From positions 1 through 59,716 of the forward strand of contig CAMDBM010000015.1 of assembly GCA_945889085.1 (NCBI GenBank): DNA of 59,716 nucleotides, read 5' to 3'. Source of the stretch: WLJO01 sp945889085 (GTDB lineage: Bacteria; Actinomycetota; Acidimicrobiia; Acidimicrobiales; Ilumatobacteraceae). This document shows, piece by piece, positions 1 through 7,382 of this stretch. The notes beneath the pieces are model-generated. The model worked only from the letters and a program-made list of their open reading frames with translations, was not told where the DNA came from and searched no databases. The translations under genes and the position numbers were made by a program. Positions within the stretch are counted from its first letter, which is position 1. Each line of letters starts with the position of its first letter.

Positions 1-50
1 AGGTGAGGGAGCGGGAGTTGGCTTCGCCGGGGGGTCGCACGCCGGCGGGG

Positions 51-659
51 CTAGGCGATGGCGGCGAGCAGGTGCGCCGAGAGTTCCTCGTACGTGTCGA
101 GCGCCGTGAACTGTGGGAACTCGCGGATCACGTTGTCGGGGGCATGGAACAGGAAACCGGCATCGGCCTCGGCGAGCATCGCGGTGTCGTTGTAGGAATC
201 TCCCGCCGCTGCGACCCGGTAGTTGAGGTTCTTGAGCGCCCGCACTGCATGACGCTTCTGGTCCGCCATCCTCAGTTGGTAGTTGACGATCCGGTCATCC
301 TCGACGACGAGTTGGTGGCACAGGATGGTGGGCCAGCCGAGTTGCTCCATGAGCGGCCTGCCGAATTGCTCGAAGGTGTCCGACAGCAGGATGACCTGGG
401 TGCGGCTGCGGAGATCGTCGAGGAATTCTCGTGCACCGGGAAGCGGGCCCATGCCGGCGATGACGTCCGCAATCATCGACATCTTCAGGCCGTGCTTGGC
501 AAGGAGATCGAGCCGGAAGCGCATGAGCCTGTCGTAGTCGGGCTCATCACGTGTCGTGCGGCGCAACTCGGCAATGCCGGTGCGCTCGGAGACGGCGATC
601 CAGATCTCGGGAACAAGGACACCTTCGACGTCGAGGGTCACGATGGACTGCTGGGGCAT
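51..659 (-). CDS. thrH: ThrH-type HAD phosphatase (phosphoserine phosphatase / homoserine phosphotransferase)
   Basis: A 202-residue cytoplasmic HAD-superfamily protein. The N-terminus carries the nucleophile motif LDVEGVL (Asp10), matching the DLEGVLVPE signature of ThrH rather than the DFDGT of classical SerB. The stretch IVNYQLRMADQKRHAV is also ThrH-like, and a GDSYNDTAM motif near residue 157 supplies the Mg2+-binding acid. ThrH dephosphorylates phosphoserine and can pass the phosphate to homoserine. The ATG at 659 was chosen because everything upstream in frame is antisense to the next gene and lacks HAD sequence. It lies downstream of the hydratase on the same strand, but a strong hairpin separates them, so they are probably separate units. 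Bases 1-50 beyond its stop hold nothing I can identify. Confidence 0.85.
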   Translation of the reverse strand: MPQQSIVTLDVEGVLVPEIWIAVSERTGIAELRRTTRDEPDYDRLMRFRLDLLAKHGLKMSMIADVIAGMGPLPGAREFLDDLRSRTQVILLSDTFEQFGRPLMEQLGWPTILCHQLVVEDDRIVNYQLRMADQKRHAVRALKNLNYRVAAAGDSYNDTAMLAEADAGFLFHAPDNVIREFPQFTALDTYEELSAHLLAAIA

Positions 660-682
660 TCTGCAAACGGTACAAGTTGTGG

Positions 683-705
683 CCTCCCGTCGGGAAGACG
701 GGAGG
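683..705 (-). terminator. Intrinsic terminator-like hairpin after the hydratase gene
   Basis: A perfect 9-bp stem (CCTCCCGTC / GACGGGAGG) with a GGGAA loop starts about 10 bases beyond the hydratase stop at 715. There is no U-tract, which is common for actinobacterial terminators. It separates the hydratase from thrH. Confidence 0.6.
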
Positions 706-714
706 AACGGTCGC

Positions 715-1503
715 CTAGACGAAGCGCAGTACGAGGGGTTCGAGCGGGAGCCCGTCGATCTGGACGGTGTAGGTCTCGCCGGCGGAGGCCCAGGCTGCGT
801 CGGTGACGGTTCCGGTGGTAATGATCTCCCCGGCGTGCAGTGGGACGTCGGTGGTTGCAGCGAGGTGGGCGATGGCGTGCAACGGACTGCCGAGCACATT
901 GGATCCATAGCCAGTATCGATGACCGAACCGTTGCGGAGCAGTCGAAGCGTGAAGCGCTCGAGATCCTCAATCATCGTCCCCCACGGTGCCACCTGGGCC
1001 CCGACGCGTGACGCTCCGTGCAGCGATCCGTCGATCACGGAATCTATGGCGGTGACCTTCCATGCAGGGAAGTGGCACTGCACCACCTCAAAGCCGAAGG
1101 CCACCCACTCGATGGAGTCCGCGATCTGCTCGGTGCTCGCTCCTGAGGGGACGTCCGCCGACAGCCGGAACACGATTTCGGGCTCGGACCTCGGTTGGCA
1201 CAGCGTGTCTGCAACAACGGTCCCCTCGCCCTGGCTGCAGAGTTCCAGCGAGTCGTCGTACATCCATCCCCAGATCGGCGCATACACGCCGTAGAGGTCC
1301 CAGATCGTGGTGTTGGTGAAGCCGATCTTTCGGCCGACAGGCCGCGCGCCTGTGGCGATCGAGCGCGCAAGGGATGCACGCTGCATCACGTCGTAGGCGT
1401 CGTCGAGGGTGAGCAGGGGATCCTGCTCGGTGAAGGGCCGCAGGGTGGTGGCGCTGCGCCGGGCGCCCTCGATAGCAATCGCGATTTCGCTGTTGTCGTA
1501 CAT
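715..1503 (-). CDS. 2-keto-4-pentenoate hydratase / oxaloacetate decarboxylase-fold protein (MhpD-like)
   Basis: A 262-residue protein of the fumarylacetoacetase-like fold. Family features are the VGRKIGFTN stretch, the metal-site region around EPEIVFRL and AFGFEVVQCHFP, and the C-terminal G..ITTGTVTDA. Such enzymes hydrate 2-hydroxypenta-2,4-dienoates or decarboxylate oxalocrotonate in meta-cleavage pathways. The start at 1503 is supported by a GGAGGAG ribosome site 8 bases upstream; the longer frame to 1542 is not needed. No ring-cleavage dioxygenase or aldolase is adjacent, so the pathway is unknown. It lies divergent to the ferredoxin at 1604. The family call is fairly safe; the substrate is not resolved. 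Confidence 0.75.
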   Translation of the reverse strand: MYDNSEIAIAIEGARRSATTLRPFTEQDPLLTLDDAYDVMQRASLARSIATGARPVGRKIGFTNTTIWDLYGVYAPIWGWMYDDSLELCSQGEGTVVADTLCQPRSEPEIVFRLSADVPSGASTEQIADSIEWVAFGFEVVQCHFPAWKVTAIDSVIDGSLHGASRVGAQVAPWGTMIEDLERFTLRLLRNGSVIDTGYGSNVLGSPLHAIAHLAATTDVPLHAGEIITTGTVTDAAWASAGETYTVQIDGLPLEPLVLRFV

Positions 1504-1603
1504 CCGCTCGTGCTCCTCCGCTGCCGAACTTATCCGGATCACCCGTGGTGGAGCGGCACCCCGGGCCCCCGACGTAACATGGCGGCATTCAAAGGGGGAA
1601 CCA

Positions 1604-1798
1604 ATGCGAGTAACCGTTGATGGAGATCGTTGCCAGGGCCACCAGATGTGCGGTATCGCAGCGCCAGAGGTGTTCGGGGCAGACGACTACGGCAACTCGG
1701 TGGTGCTGATCACCGGGGATATCCCGGTAGCGCTCGAGGCCAAGGTGCGCCGTGCCGAGGGCAATTGCCCCGAGCGCGCGATCCACATCGAGGCCTGA
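1604..1798 (+). CDS. [3Fe-4S] ferredoxin of the P450-partner type
   Basis: A 64-residue acidic ferredoxin with Cys10 and Cys16 (C-x5-C) and Cys55 before Pro. The cysteine normally found in the middle of a 4Fe-4S motif is replaced by His-Gln, so three cysteines remain, as in small actinobacterial ferredoxins that pass electrons to cytochromes P450. The ATG at 1604 follows an AAAGGGGGAA ribosome site; the longer upstream frame is antisense to the hydratase. The nearest P450 genes are at 10348 and 21313, so the electron-transfer partner is inferred, not shown by adjacency. Confidence 0.85.
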   Translation: MRVTVDGDRCQGHQMCGIAAPEVFGADDYGNSVVLITGDIPVALEAKVRRAEGNCPERAIHIEA

Positions 1799-1872
1799 CT
1801 GAGCGACAACGCTCGCACAGCCGGCAGGAGATCGGTCGTCACGTTCGTGACTGCAGCGGGCACACTGGGTTG

Positions 1873-2841
1873 ATGGTCGACTGGAAGCGTGTTGCGGACT
1901 CCGCGATCGAGATCCCCATCGTCACGAGTTTCACCCGGGTTGGGTACGACGTGCGCTCCCGCCTCGGGCACTGGCGCCCGGTCGACCGACACAACCTTGC
2001 TGGCCGCACCATGGTGGTCACCGGGGCAACCTCGGGTCTCGGATTCTCGATGGCCGAGACCCTCGCCCGGTGCGGTGCATCGGTCGTGCTCTGGGGTCGC
2101 TCGGCGGGCAGGACAACGGACGCGCGCGACGCAATCGCGCGCTCAACGGGGAACGCGACCCTCGATGTCGTGGTTGCCGACATGTCCGAGCCTGATGAGA
2201 TCCGTCGGGGTGCAGCCGAGCTCCTGGCCCGCCACGAGCGGGTGGACGCGCTGGTGCACAACGCAGGGGCACTTGCCCCGACGCGGATGCTCAATTCCGA
2301 GGGGCACGAGTCCACGGTTGCGGCCCAGGTGCTCGGTCCGTTCCTGCTCACGTCGTTGCTGCTCGATCGAATGCGCTCGAGCGCGCCGTCACGGGTGATC
2401 ACGATGTCCTCCGGCGGGATGTACGCGTCGCCACTGCGCGTGGAGGACCTCGAGATGGGCGAGGACTACCGCGGCGCCGAGCAGTACGCGCGGGCCAAGC
2501 GCGCACAGGTGACCCTCAACGAGCTGTGGGCGCAGCACCACCCCGGGCAGGGCGTCCACTTCCACGCCGTCCATCCCGGTTGGGCAGACACTCCCGGTGT
2601 GCAGGAGTCGCTCCCGGCCTTTCGGCGCGTCATGCGCCCCTTGCTGCGAACGGTTGAGCAGGGTGCGGACACTGCGCTGTGGCTTGCCGCCGACGATGGC
2701 GCGCCGCTCGAGTCGAACGGTGGCTTCTGGCACGATCGCGAGCGGCGGCCGATCCACCGGCTCGGCTTCACCAAGCGCTCGGACACACCGGAGCGAAGGC
2801 AAGCGCTCTGGGATTGGTGCACCAGCCAGATCTCGGTCTAG
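1873..2841 (+). CDS. Short-chain dehydrogenase/reductase (DHRS12/retinol dehydrogenase-like)
   Basis: A 322-residue SDR. After an N-terminal extension of about 45 residues comes the cofactor motif TGATSGLG, then the structural NAG motif (VHNAGAL), the catalytic serine in MSSGG and the YARAK active-site pair. The extension and the PGWADTPGV segment after the active site resemble DHRS12-type reductases. The cofactor (NADP or NAD) and substrate cannot be read from the sequence. The ATG at 1873 was chosen because the upstream frame runs back through the ferredoxin gene. Its stop overlaps the stop of the convergent PadR gene by 4 bases (a shared CTAG). Confidence 0.8.
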   Translation: MVDWKRVADSAIEIPIVTSFTRVGYDVRSRLGHWRPVDRHNLAGRTMVVTGATSGLGFSMAETLARCGASVVLWGRSAGRTTDARDAIARSTGNATLDVVVADMSEPDEIRRGAAELLARHERVDALVHNAGALAPTRMLNSEGHESTVAAQVLGPFLLTSLLLDRMRSSAPSRVITMSSGGMYASPLRVEDLEMGEDYRGAEQYARAKRAQVTLNELWAQHHPGQGVHFHAVHPGWADTPGVQESLPAFRRVMRPLLRTVEQGADTALWLAADDGAPLESNGGFWHDRERRPIHRLGFTKRSDTPERRQALWDWCTSQISV

Positions 2842-3626
2842 CCGTACCGACCCGGTGCGCCTTCCGCCTTGGCAACCATGATCTCGGTGGACTTCACGAT
2901 CATCACCACCTCGTCCCCCGCAGCGAGGTCGAGTTCGTACACGGCATCGCTGGTGATCGCCGCGGTCAGCCGCTGACCGTCGGGGAGCAGCGCCTTCACG
3001 CTCGTCATCACGTCGCCGCGGGCGATGCTGTCAATCGTGACCCTCAACTGGTTCCTCGCGCTGAGGCGGACCTCGGGGCGACGCGGGGCCACCGTGCTAT
3101 CCCGGGCGTGCTGGGCCTCTCGGGCCTGTCGGAGGAAGCGCCGGGCCGCTCGGGCATTCTCCTGGCGCCAGAGGGCGACGAGGTCGCCGCCCGGATCGCG
3201 CTGCGCGATGGCGTCGAAGGCGGGTTGCAGCGTTCGTTCCTGGGCATCGAGCAGGGGTTCGATCGCAAGGCCCGCCCGTTGGCGCAGCGTGAGCTTGAGC
3301 AACAACTCGGTGCGCAGGTCCCGGAGGTGCTCTGCTGGCGCGCCCAGCCAGCGCTCGGACGCCGTTCTGCCCGCGGCGGTCGCCTGCAGCAGCGACCTCT
3401 CCCGCCCCCGGCCGGGATGGGCTCCCGAGCGAGTGACGAGACCCTGTTCCACCAGCGCTTCGATTGCCCGGTACGTCAACGGTCTGCTCAGCGACCAGAT
3501 CGAACCGAGCGGGCCGTCCAGCGCGAGTTGCGATCCGATGGCCCAGCCGTGTTCAGCACCCTGGATGACGAGGGTGAGACAGACGAGTTCCGCGAGGTTG
3601 GAGGGCTGGTCGCGTCGTGTTGCCAT
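2838..3626 (-). CDS. PadR-family regulator fused to a C-terminal molybdate-binding Mop/TOBE domain
   Basis: A 262-residue fusion. Residues 1 to about 110 form a PadR winged helix (HGWAIGSQL, WSLSRPLTYRAIEALVEQGLV). The middle is helical and Arg-rich. Residues about 192-258 are a Mop domain: SARNQL, ARGDVMTSVKALL, GDEVVMIVKSTEIMVAK. Mop/TOBE domains bind molybdate or tungstate in ModE and ModC, so this looks like a ModE analogue built on a different DNA-binding domain. It is divergent from modABC and separated by a 73-base region with an inverted repeat. The ATG at 3626 has a GGGGGAGG site upstream; longer frames cross the promoter. The function as molybdate-responsive repressor is inferred from architecture and position. 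Confidence 0.85.
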   Translation of the reverse strand: MATRRDQPSNLAELVCLTLVIQGAEHGWAIGSQLALDGPLGSIWSLSRPLTYRAIEALVEQGLVTRSGAHPGRGRERSLLQATAAGRTASERWLGAPAEHLRDLRTELLLKLTLRQRAGLAIEPLLDAQERTLQPAFDAIAQRDPGGDLVALWRQENARAARRFLRQAREAQHARDSTVAPRRPEVRLSARNQLRVTIDSIARGDVMTSVKALLPDGQRLTAAITSDAVYELDLAAGDEVVMIVKSTEIMVAKAEGAPGRYG

Positions 3627-3649
3627 CTCGGGAACCTCCCCCTGCCATA

Positions 3650-3664
3650 AGTCAGTTACTGAGT
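3650..3664. promoter_or_regulatory. Candidate operator in the padR-mop / modABC divergent region
   Basis: A 15-base inverted repeat, AGTCAGT-T-ACTGAGT, with 6 of 7 arm positions paired. It abuts the -35 of the modA promoter and overlaps the probable transcription start of the regulator gene, so one bound dimer could control both directions. A second GTCAG half-site occurs at 3672-3676. Confidence 0.5.
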
Positions 3665-3691
3665 TGATTATAGTCAGCACCTGAATATAAC
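3664..3691 (+). promoter_or_regulatory. modA promoter (probably leaderless) with an opposing padR -10
   Basis: A -35-like TTGATT (3664-3669), a 16-base spacer and TATAAC (3686-3691) put the start point within a base or two of the modA ATG at 3700, implying a leaderless message. On the other strand, 3672-3667 reads TATAAT, a consensus -10 for the regulator gene. Confidence 0.5.
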
Positions 3692-3699
3692 CTCGCACC

Positions 3700-4497
3700 A
3701 TGAGGCCCCGAACCACATCGTCAGCGACGCGTCCGCGCCGGGCGTTCGGACTGCTCGCCCTGGCGATCGGTCTCGTTGTCGCCGCAAGTGCGTGCTCGAC
3801 AAAGCGGGTGACGATCGATACCGACCCCGATGCGCCGATCACGGTGTTCGCCGCCTCGTCGCTCACCGAAGTGTTCGGCGAGATCGGCACTGCGTACGCC
3901 GCTGCCTATCCGGAAGCGAAGGTCGATTTCAGCTTTGGTGCCTCGTCAGAACTGATTGCCCAGATCAATCAGGGCGCACCGGCCGACGTCGTTGCCGCGG
4001 CCGACGGCGAGAGCATGGGCCGATTGGAGCCCGGTACGAATGGCGCGCCGGCGAACTTCGCGACCAATCGTCTGCAGATCATCGTGGCGCCGGGGAACCC
4101 GAAGGGGATCACGCGGCTCGCGGATCTCGCTCGGCCCGACGTCGTGTTCGTCTCGGCCGCGCCGGCCGTTCCGATCGGTCGGTACACGCAGCAGGTGCTG
4201 GTGGCCGCCGGCGTGACGGCTGCACCGAAGTCGCTCGAGGCGAACGTCAAGGGCATCGTGAACAAGGTGGTGCTCGGTGAGGCAGACGCCGGGATCGTGT
4301 ACGTCACCGATGTCCTCGCGGCACGTTCGAAGGCGCTTGGGATCGACATCGCCGGGCCGGTGAACGTGGTGGCCACCTATCCGATCGCCGTGCCCGCCAC
4401 GTCGAGCCACCCCGATGCCGCCGCCCGCTTCGTTGCGTTCGTGCGCTCGCAGGCCGGACAGGTCATCCTCGCTCGGTTCGGCTTCGGTCCGCCATGA
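3700..4497 (+). CDS. modA: Molybdate ABC transporter substrate-binding lipoprotein ModA
   Basis: A 265-residue lipoprotein. It has a basic N-region, a hydrophobic core (residues 15-31) and a lipobox ASAC with Cys32 as the lipidation site. The mature part has the ModA features TVFAASSLTEVF near the start, FSFGASSELIAQI, and GAPADVVAAAD for oxyanion binding, then GIVYVTDV and the ending ARFVAFVRSQAGQVIL. It captures molybdate or tungstate outside the membrane and delivers it to ModB. It is first in modABC; its stop overlaps the modB start by 4 bases. Molybdate rather than another oxyanion is supported by the Mop-domain regulator next door and the TOBE domain in ModC. Confidence 0.92.
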   Translation: MRPRTTSSATRPRRAFGLLALAIGLVVAASACSTKRVTIDTDPDAPITVFAASSLTEVFGEIGTAYAAAYPEAKVDFSFGASSELIAQINQGAPADVVAAADGESMGRLEPGTNGAPANFATNRLQIIVAPGNPKGITRLADLARPDVVFVSAAPAVPIGRYTQQVLVAAGVTAAPKSLEANVKGIVNKVVLGEADAGIVYVTDVLAARSKALGIDIAGPVNVVATYPIAVPATSSHPDAAARFVAFVRSQAGQVILARFGFGPP

Positions 4498-5321
4498 CCC
4501 GCCGCCGGGTCGGGCGATCCCGCCCGCCCGCCCTCGCCCTCGTTCTTGCCGGCCTCGCCGTGGCATTCTTCGCGCTGCCGTTCGTGGGGATTCTCTGGCG
4601 CATGCCGTGGAGCCGCGTGGGGTCGGTGCTCAGCGACCGGGCCGTGCGGGAAGCGTTGCGCGTCTCGTTGGAAACGTCGTTGCTCGCAGCGGCCGTATCG
4701 CTCGTGCTCGGGGTGCCGCTCGCCTGGGTGCTCGCCCAGTTCGACTTCCCCGGTCGCTCGATCGTCCGTGCTCTGAGCACGCTGTCGATGGTGCTGCCCC
4801 CCGTTGTCGGGGGCGTTGCGCTCTTCTTCTCGTTCGGGAGACGCGGCCTGTTCGGCCAGTACCTCGACCGCTGGTTCGGGATCCGCCTGCCGTTCACTAC
4901 AGCCGGTGTAGTGGTGGCCCAGGTGTTCGTGGCGATGCCCTTTCTGGTTCTCACCGTCGAGGCAGCGCTGCGTCAGGTGGACCCCCGCTTCGGCGACGCG
5001 GCGCGCACGCTCGGCGGGTCTCGTTGGACCGTCTTCCGTCGGGTCACGCTGCCTGCCGTCCGACCCGCACTCATCGCCGGCCTGGTGCTGTCGTGGGCCC
5101 GCGCGCTCGGCGAGTTCGGCGCCACGATCACGTTCGCCGGGAACCTTCCCGGGCGCACGCAGACAATGCCGCTCGCCACGTACCTCGCGCTCGAGTCGGA
5201 CCCGGAGTCTGCACTCGTGCTGAGCCTCGCCCTCATCGCAGTGTCGTTTGCCGTACTACTCGGCCTGCGAGACCGCTGGCTCGGTGCGCCGTCGGGGCGA
5301 ACCACGGTGGCCGCGCCGTGA
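4494..5321 (+). CDS. modB: Molybdate ABC transporter permease ModB
   Basis: A 275-residue integral membrane protein of the ABC-type permease family with about five to six hydrophobic segments. The cytoplasmic EAA loop reads DAARTLGGSRWTVFRRVTLP, the docking surface for ModC. The ending ALGEFGATITFAGNLPGRTQTMPLA is highly typical of ModB. The ATG at 4494 overlaps the modA stop (ATGA), and its own stop overlaps the GTG start of modC, indicating translational coupling of the three genes. Confidence 0.92.
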   Translation: MTRRRVGRSRPPALALVLAGLAVAFFALPFVGILWRMPWSRVGSVLSDRAVREALRVSLETSLLAAAVSLVLGVPLAWVLAQFDFPGRSIVRALSTLSMVLPPVVGGVALFFSFGRRGLFGQYLDRWFGIRLPFTTAGVVVAQVFVAMPFLVLTVEAALRQVDPRFGDAARTLGGSRWTVFRRVTLPAVRPALIAGLVLSWARALGEFGATITFAGNLPGRTQTMPLATYLALESDPESALVLSLALIAVSFAVLLGLRDRWLGAPSGRTTVAAP

Positions 5322-6388
5322 GACTGCTGGTCGATGCACAGGTAACGAGGGGTTCGTTCCACCTCGATGTGGCCTTCACCGTCGGGGCGGGCGAGACCGT
5401 CGCGCTGCTCGGCCCGAACGGCGCCGGCAAGTCCACCGTGCTCCGTGTGCTTGCCGGTCTGTTGGCGCTCGACGGTGGCCGGATCGAGGTGACGGACGAT
5501 TCGGGGAAGGTGACACTGTGGGACGAACCTGCATCGGACACGTTCGTGTCGCCCGAGCGCCGTGGCATCGGGGTCGTCTTCCAGGACTATGCGCTGTTCC
5601 CGAACCTGTCGGTGCTCGAGAACGTGGCGTTCGGACTGCGGGCACGCGGAATACGGGCGAGCAGCGCACGCGCAACCGCCCTTGGACTGCTCGAGCGAGT
5701 GGGGCTCGGCGAACGTGCACACAGCCGCCCGGACCAGTTATCCGGGGGACAGGCGCAGCGTGTTGCGCTGGCTCGGGCACTCGCCGTGGAACCGTCCGTT
5801 CTGCTCCTCGACGAACCACTGGCCGCGCTCGATGCGCTCACCCGCGCCGAGGTGCGAAGCGACCTCCGCCGGCAGCTAGCCGTCTTCCCCGGGATGCGGC
5901 TGATCGTCACGCACGACCCAGTGGATGCCTATGCGCTCGCCGACCGTGTGGTCGTCCTCGAGCAGGGCAGCGTGGCCCAAACCGGCACCCTCGACGAGGT
6001 CACGATGCACCCACGATCGCGATACGTCGCGGATCTCGTCGGGCTCAACCTGCTCGCCGGCGAGATGCGCGCCGGGGTGCTGCACCTGCCGAACGGCACG
6101 CAGGTGGTCGCTGCCGACAGCGCGCTGTCCGGACCTGCCTTCGTGGCAGTCACCCCACAGTCCGTTGCGCTGCACCGTCGCGAGCCCGAGGGGAGCGCAC
6201 GCAACGTCTGGACCGGCACGGTGACGGATCTCGACCGCCGCGCGGACCGCGTGCGCGTGCGCGTGACCGGCACGGTTCCGCTTGTTGCCGAGATCACACC
6301 GGCAGCGCTCATTGCACTCGACCTCGCCGTGGGGCAGACGGTGTGGATCTCGGTGAAGGCGACGGAGATCATCGGCTATCCCGCCTGA
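5318..6388 (+). CDS. modC: Molybdate ABC transporter ATPase ModC
   Basis: A 356-residue ATPase. Walker A is GPNGAGKST (residues 32-40), the Q-loop region is VFQDYALFPNLSVLENV, the signature is LSGGQAQRVALARALA and Walker B is VLLLDEPLAALD. The last 70 residues are a TOBE/Mop domain (SARNVWTGTV, VGQTVWISVKATEI) that probably senses intracellular molybdate. The start is GTG at 5318, overlapping the modB stop; the much longer open frame upstream is a shadow of modB. An aspartate-rich insert near residues 58-75 lengthens the region between Walker A and the Q-loop compared with common ModC proteins. Confidence 0.92.
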   Translation: MRLLVDAQVTRGSFHLDVAFTVGAGETVALLGPNGAGKSTVLRVLAGLLALDGGRIEVTDDSGKVTLWDEPASDTFVSPERRGIGVVFQDYALFPNLSVLENVAFGLRARGIRASSARATALGLLERVGLGERAHSRPDQLSGGQAQRVALARALAVEPSVLLLDEPLAALDALTRAEVRSDLRRQLAVFPGMRLIVTHDPVDAYALADRVVVLEQGSVAQTGTLDEVTMHPRSRYVADLVGLNLLAGEMRAGVLHLPNGTQVVAADSALSGPAFVAVTPQSVALHRREPEGSARNVWTGTVTDLDRRADRVRVRVTGTVPLVAEITPAALIALDLAVGQTVWISVKATEIIGYPA

Positions 6389-6411
6389 ACCCGGTTGTGG
6401 GACACTGACCC

Positions 6412-6528
6412 CGTGCGTGCACTCCGAACATCCGCACGATGATCCCCGTGCTCGTGGCAGCGGGGTACCGGTGCATGACACTCGGTTCGCTGAGCAACGA
6501 GGTGCGCACCGGCGCCGACGCGGTGTGA
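6412..6528 (+). pseudogene. Possible C-terminal remnant of a polysaccharide deacetylase
   Basis: The frame following the stop at 6406 reads through about 38 codons to a TGA at 6526-6528 and contains PVLVAAGYRCMTLGSL. This resembles the last helix and strand of NodB-type polysaccharide deacetylases, which typically end in a G-Y-R-F-V-T-V-S-E-L-L pattern. There is no catalytic domain upstream, because modC occupies that DNA. It is too short to be confident; chance similarity is possible. Confidence 0.25.
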
Positions 6529-6532
6529 CGCG

Positions 6533-7249
6533 TCAGGCGTCGCAGAGGTGGCTGACCGACGCCCACGGCTTCCAGCCGCGGCCCTTGAACATCTTCAACC
6601 CGAACTTCAGGTTGGTTGCTGGGTCCAGCAGGATCGTGGCGTCGGGGCCGACCCACACGCGGTGGACGCGGTAAAGGATCTGCAGCAGTCCCATCGCCGT
6701 CGACCGGTTCTGGGCCCTCGGGTTGCCCCTGCTCTCGCGTTGGATCACGCAACTGAGGCGCTTCCAGTCGCGTTCTGCCCAGCCGACCTGCAGGGCGACA
6801 GCGTGCCAGCGCTCGACGGCTGCGCTCGGGTGCCGGTACACGCCCGGCGGACGCGTGGTGGTTGTCGGGCTCGGCTTTGTCGCCGCCAGAGGTAGTCCGA
6901 GCGCTTTCCAGGTCTGAGCACCGACCGTGCCGGTGACCTTGATGCGACGGATCCGTTGGAAGCGGCGAACAGCGGAGTGGGTAAGCGGTCCGAACTTGCC
7001 GTTGGTGGCGACATGAAAGCCGCGCTTCTTCAGGGCGTACTGCACCCGGCGAACGCGGGTGCCACTGTCGCCGCGCCGCAGTGCCTTGAACGACGACGCA
7101 GACGCAGACACAGTCTCGCTCGCAGACGGGCGGGAAGCTGTGGCCGGGGCCCGATCAATGGCGCCAGCGGCGGGGGCACCGACGGACAAGCACGCAGCCA
7201 CGGCCGCGACGACGGCAACACGCCGTGCCATCCGTGAACGTGTATGCAT
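6533..7249 (-). CDS. Secreted peptidoglycan-binding protein with a C-terminal lysozyme/transglycosylase-like domain
   Basis: A 238-residue exported protein. The signal peptide comprises a basic start (MHTRSRMARR), a hydrophobic Ala/Val core and an APAAGAIDR cleavage region. Residues about 55-120 form a peptidoglycan-binding type 1 domain (LRRGDSGTRVRRVQYALKK, GKFGPLTHSAVRRFQ). A Thr/Pro linker follows, then a lysozyme-like domain with the candidate catalytic Glu in CVIQRESRGNPRAQN and GLLQILYRVH. It probably binds and cleaves wall glycan. The start at 7249 was chosen for the signal peptide; the earlier in-frame ATG at 7363 adds non-signal sequence. It is convergent with modC. Confidence 0.8.
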   Translation of the reverse strand: MHTRSRMARRVAVVAAVAACLSVGAPAAGAIDRAPATASRPSASETVSASASSFKALRRGDSGTRVRRVQYALKKRGFHVATNGKFGPLTHSAVRRFQRIRRIKVTGTVGAQTWKALGLPLAATKPSPTTTTRPPGVYRHPSAAVERWHAVALQVGWAERDWKRLSCVIQRESRGNPRAQNRSTAMGLLQILYRVHRVWVGPDATILLDPATNLKFGLKMFKGRGWKPWASVSHLCDA

Positions 7250-7330
7250 CGCCAATCCCCCGCAGTAGCCCGGACCATTTTGCAGGGCCAAGGTTACGAA
7301 CACATGACAGAAAATGAAACTCGGGACACC

Positions 7331-7364
7331 GGTGGGGTGACGAGTAGCGGCTCGACACCCCACC
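7331..7364 (-). terminator. Terminator-like hairpin after the EXORDIUM-like gene
   Basis: A 14-bp stem with one A-A mismatch (GGTGGGGTG A CGAG / CTCG A CACCCCACC) around a six-base loop, 19 bases past the stop at 7383. There is no U-tract. It separates two exported-protein genes on the same strand. Confidence 0.55.
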
Positions 7365-7382
7365 TGAACTGCAGTTTTCCGG

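Noticed and set aside
1..50. Possible gene end at the left edge
   Set aside because: Fifty bases without a recognisable frame or structure; nothing can be supported.
3..806. A 267-codon plus-strand frame at the left edge
   Set aside because: It is antisense to thrH, whose HAD motifs are clear, and has biased composition.
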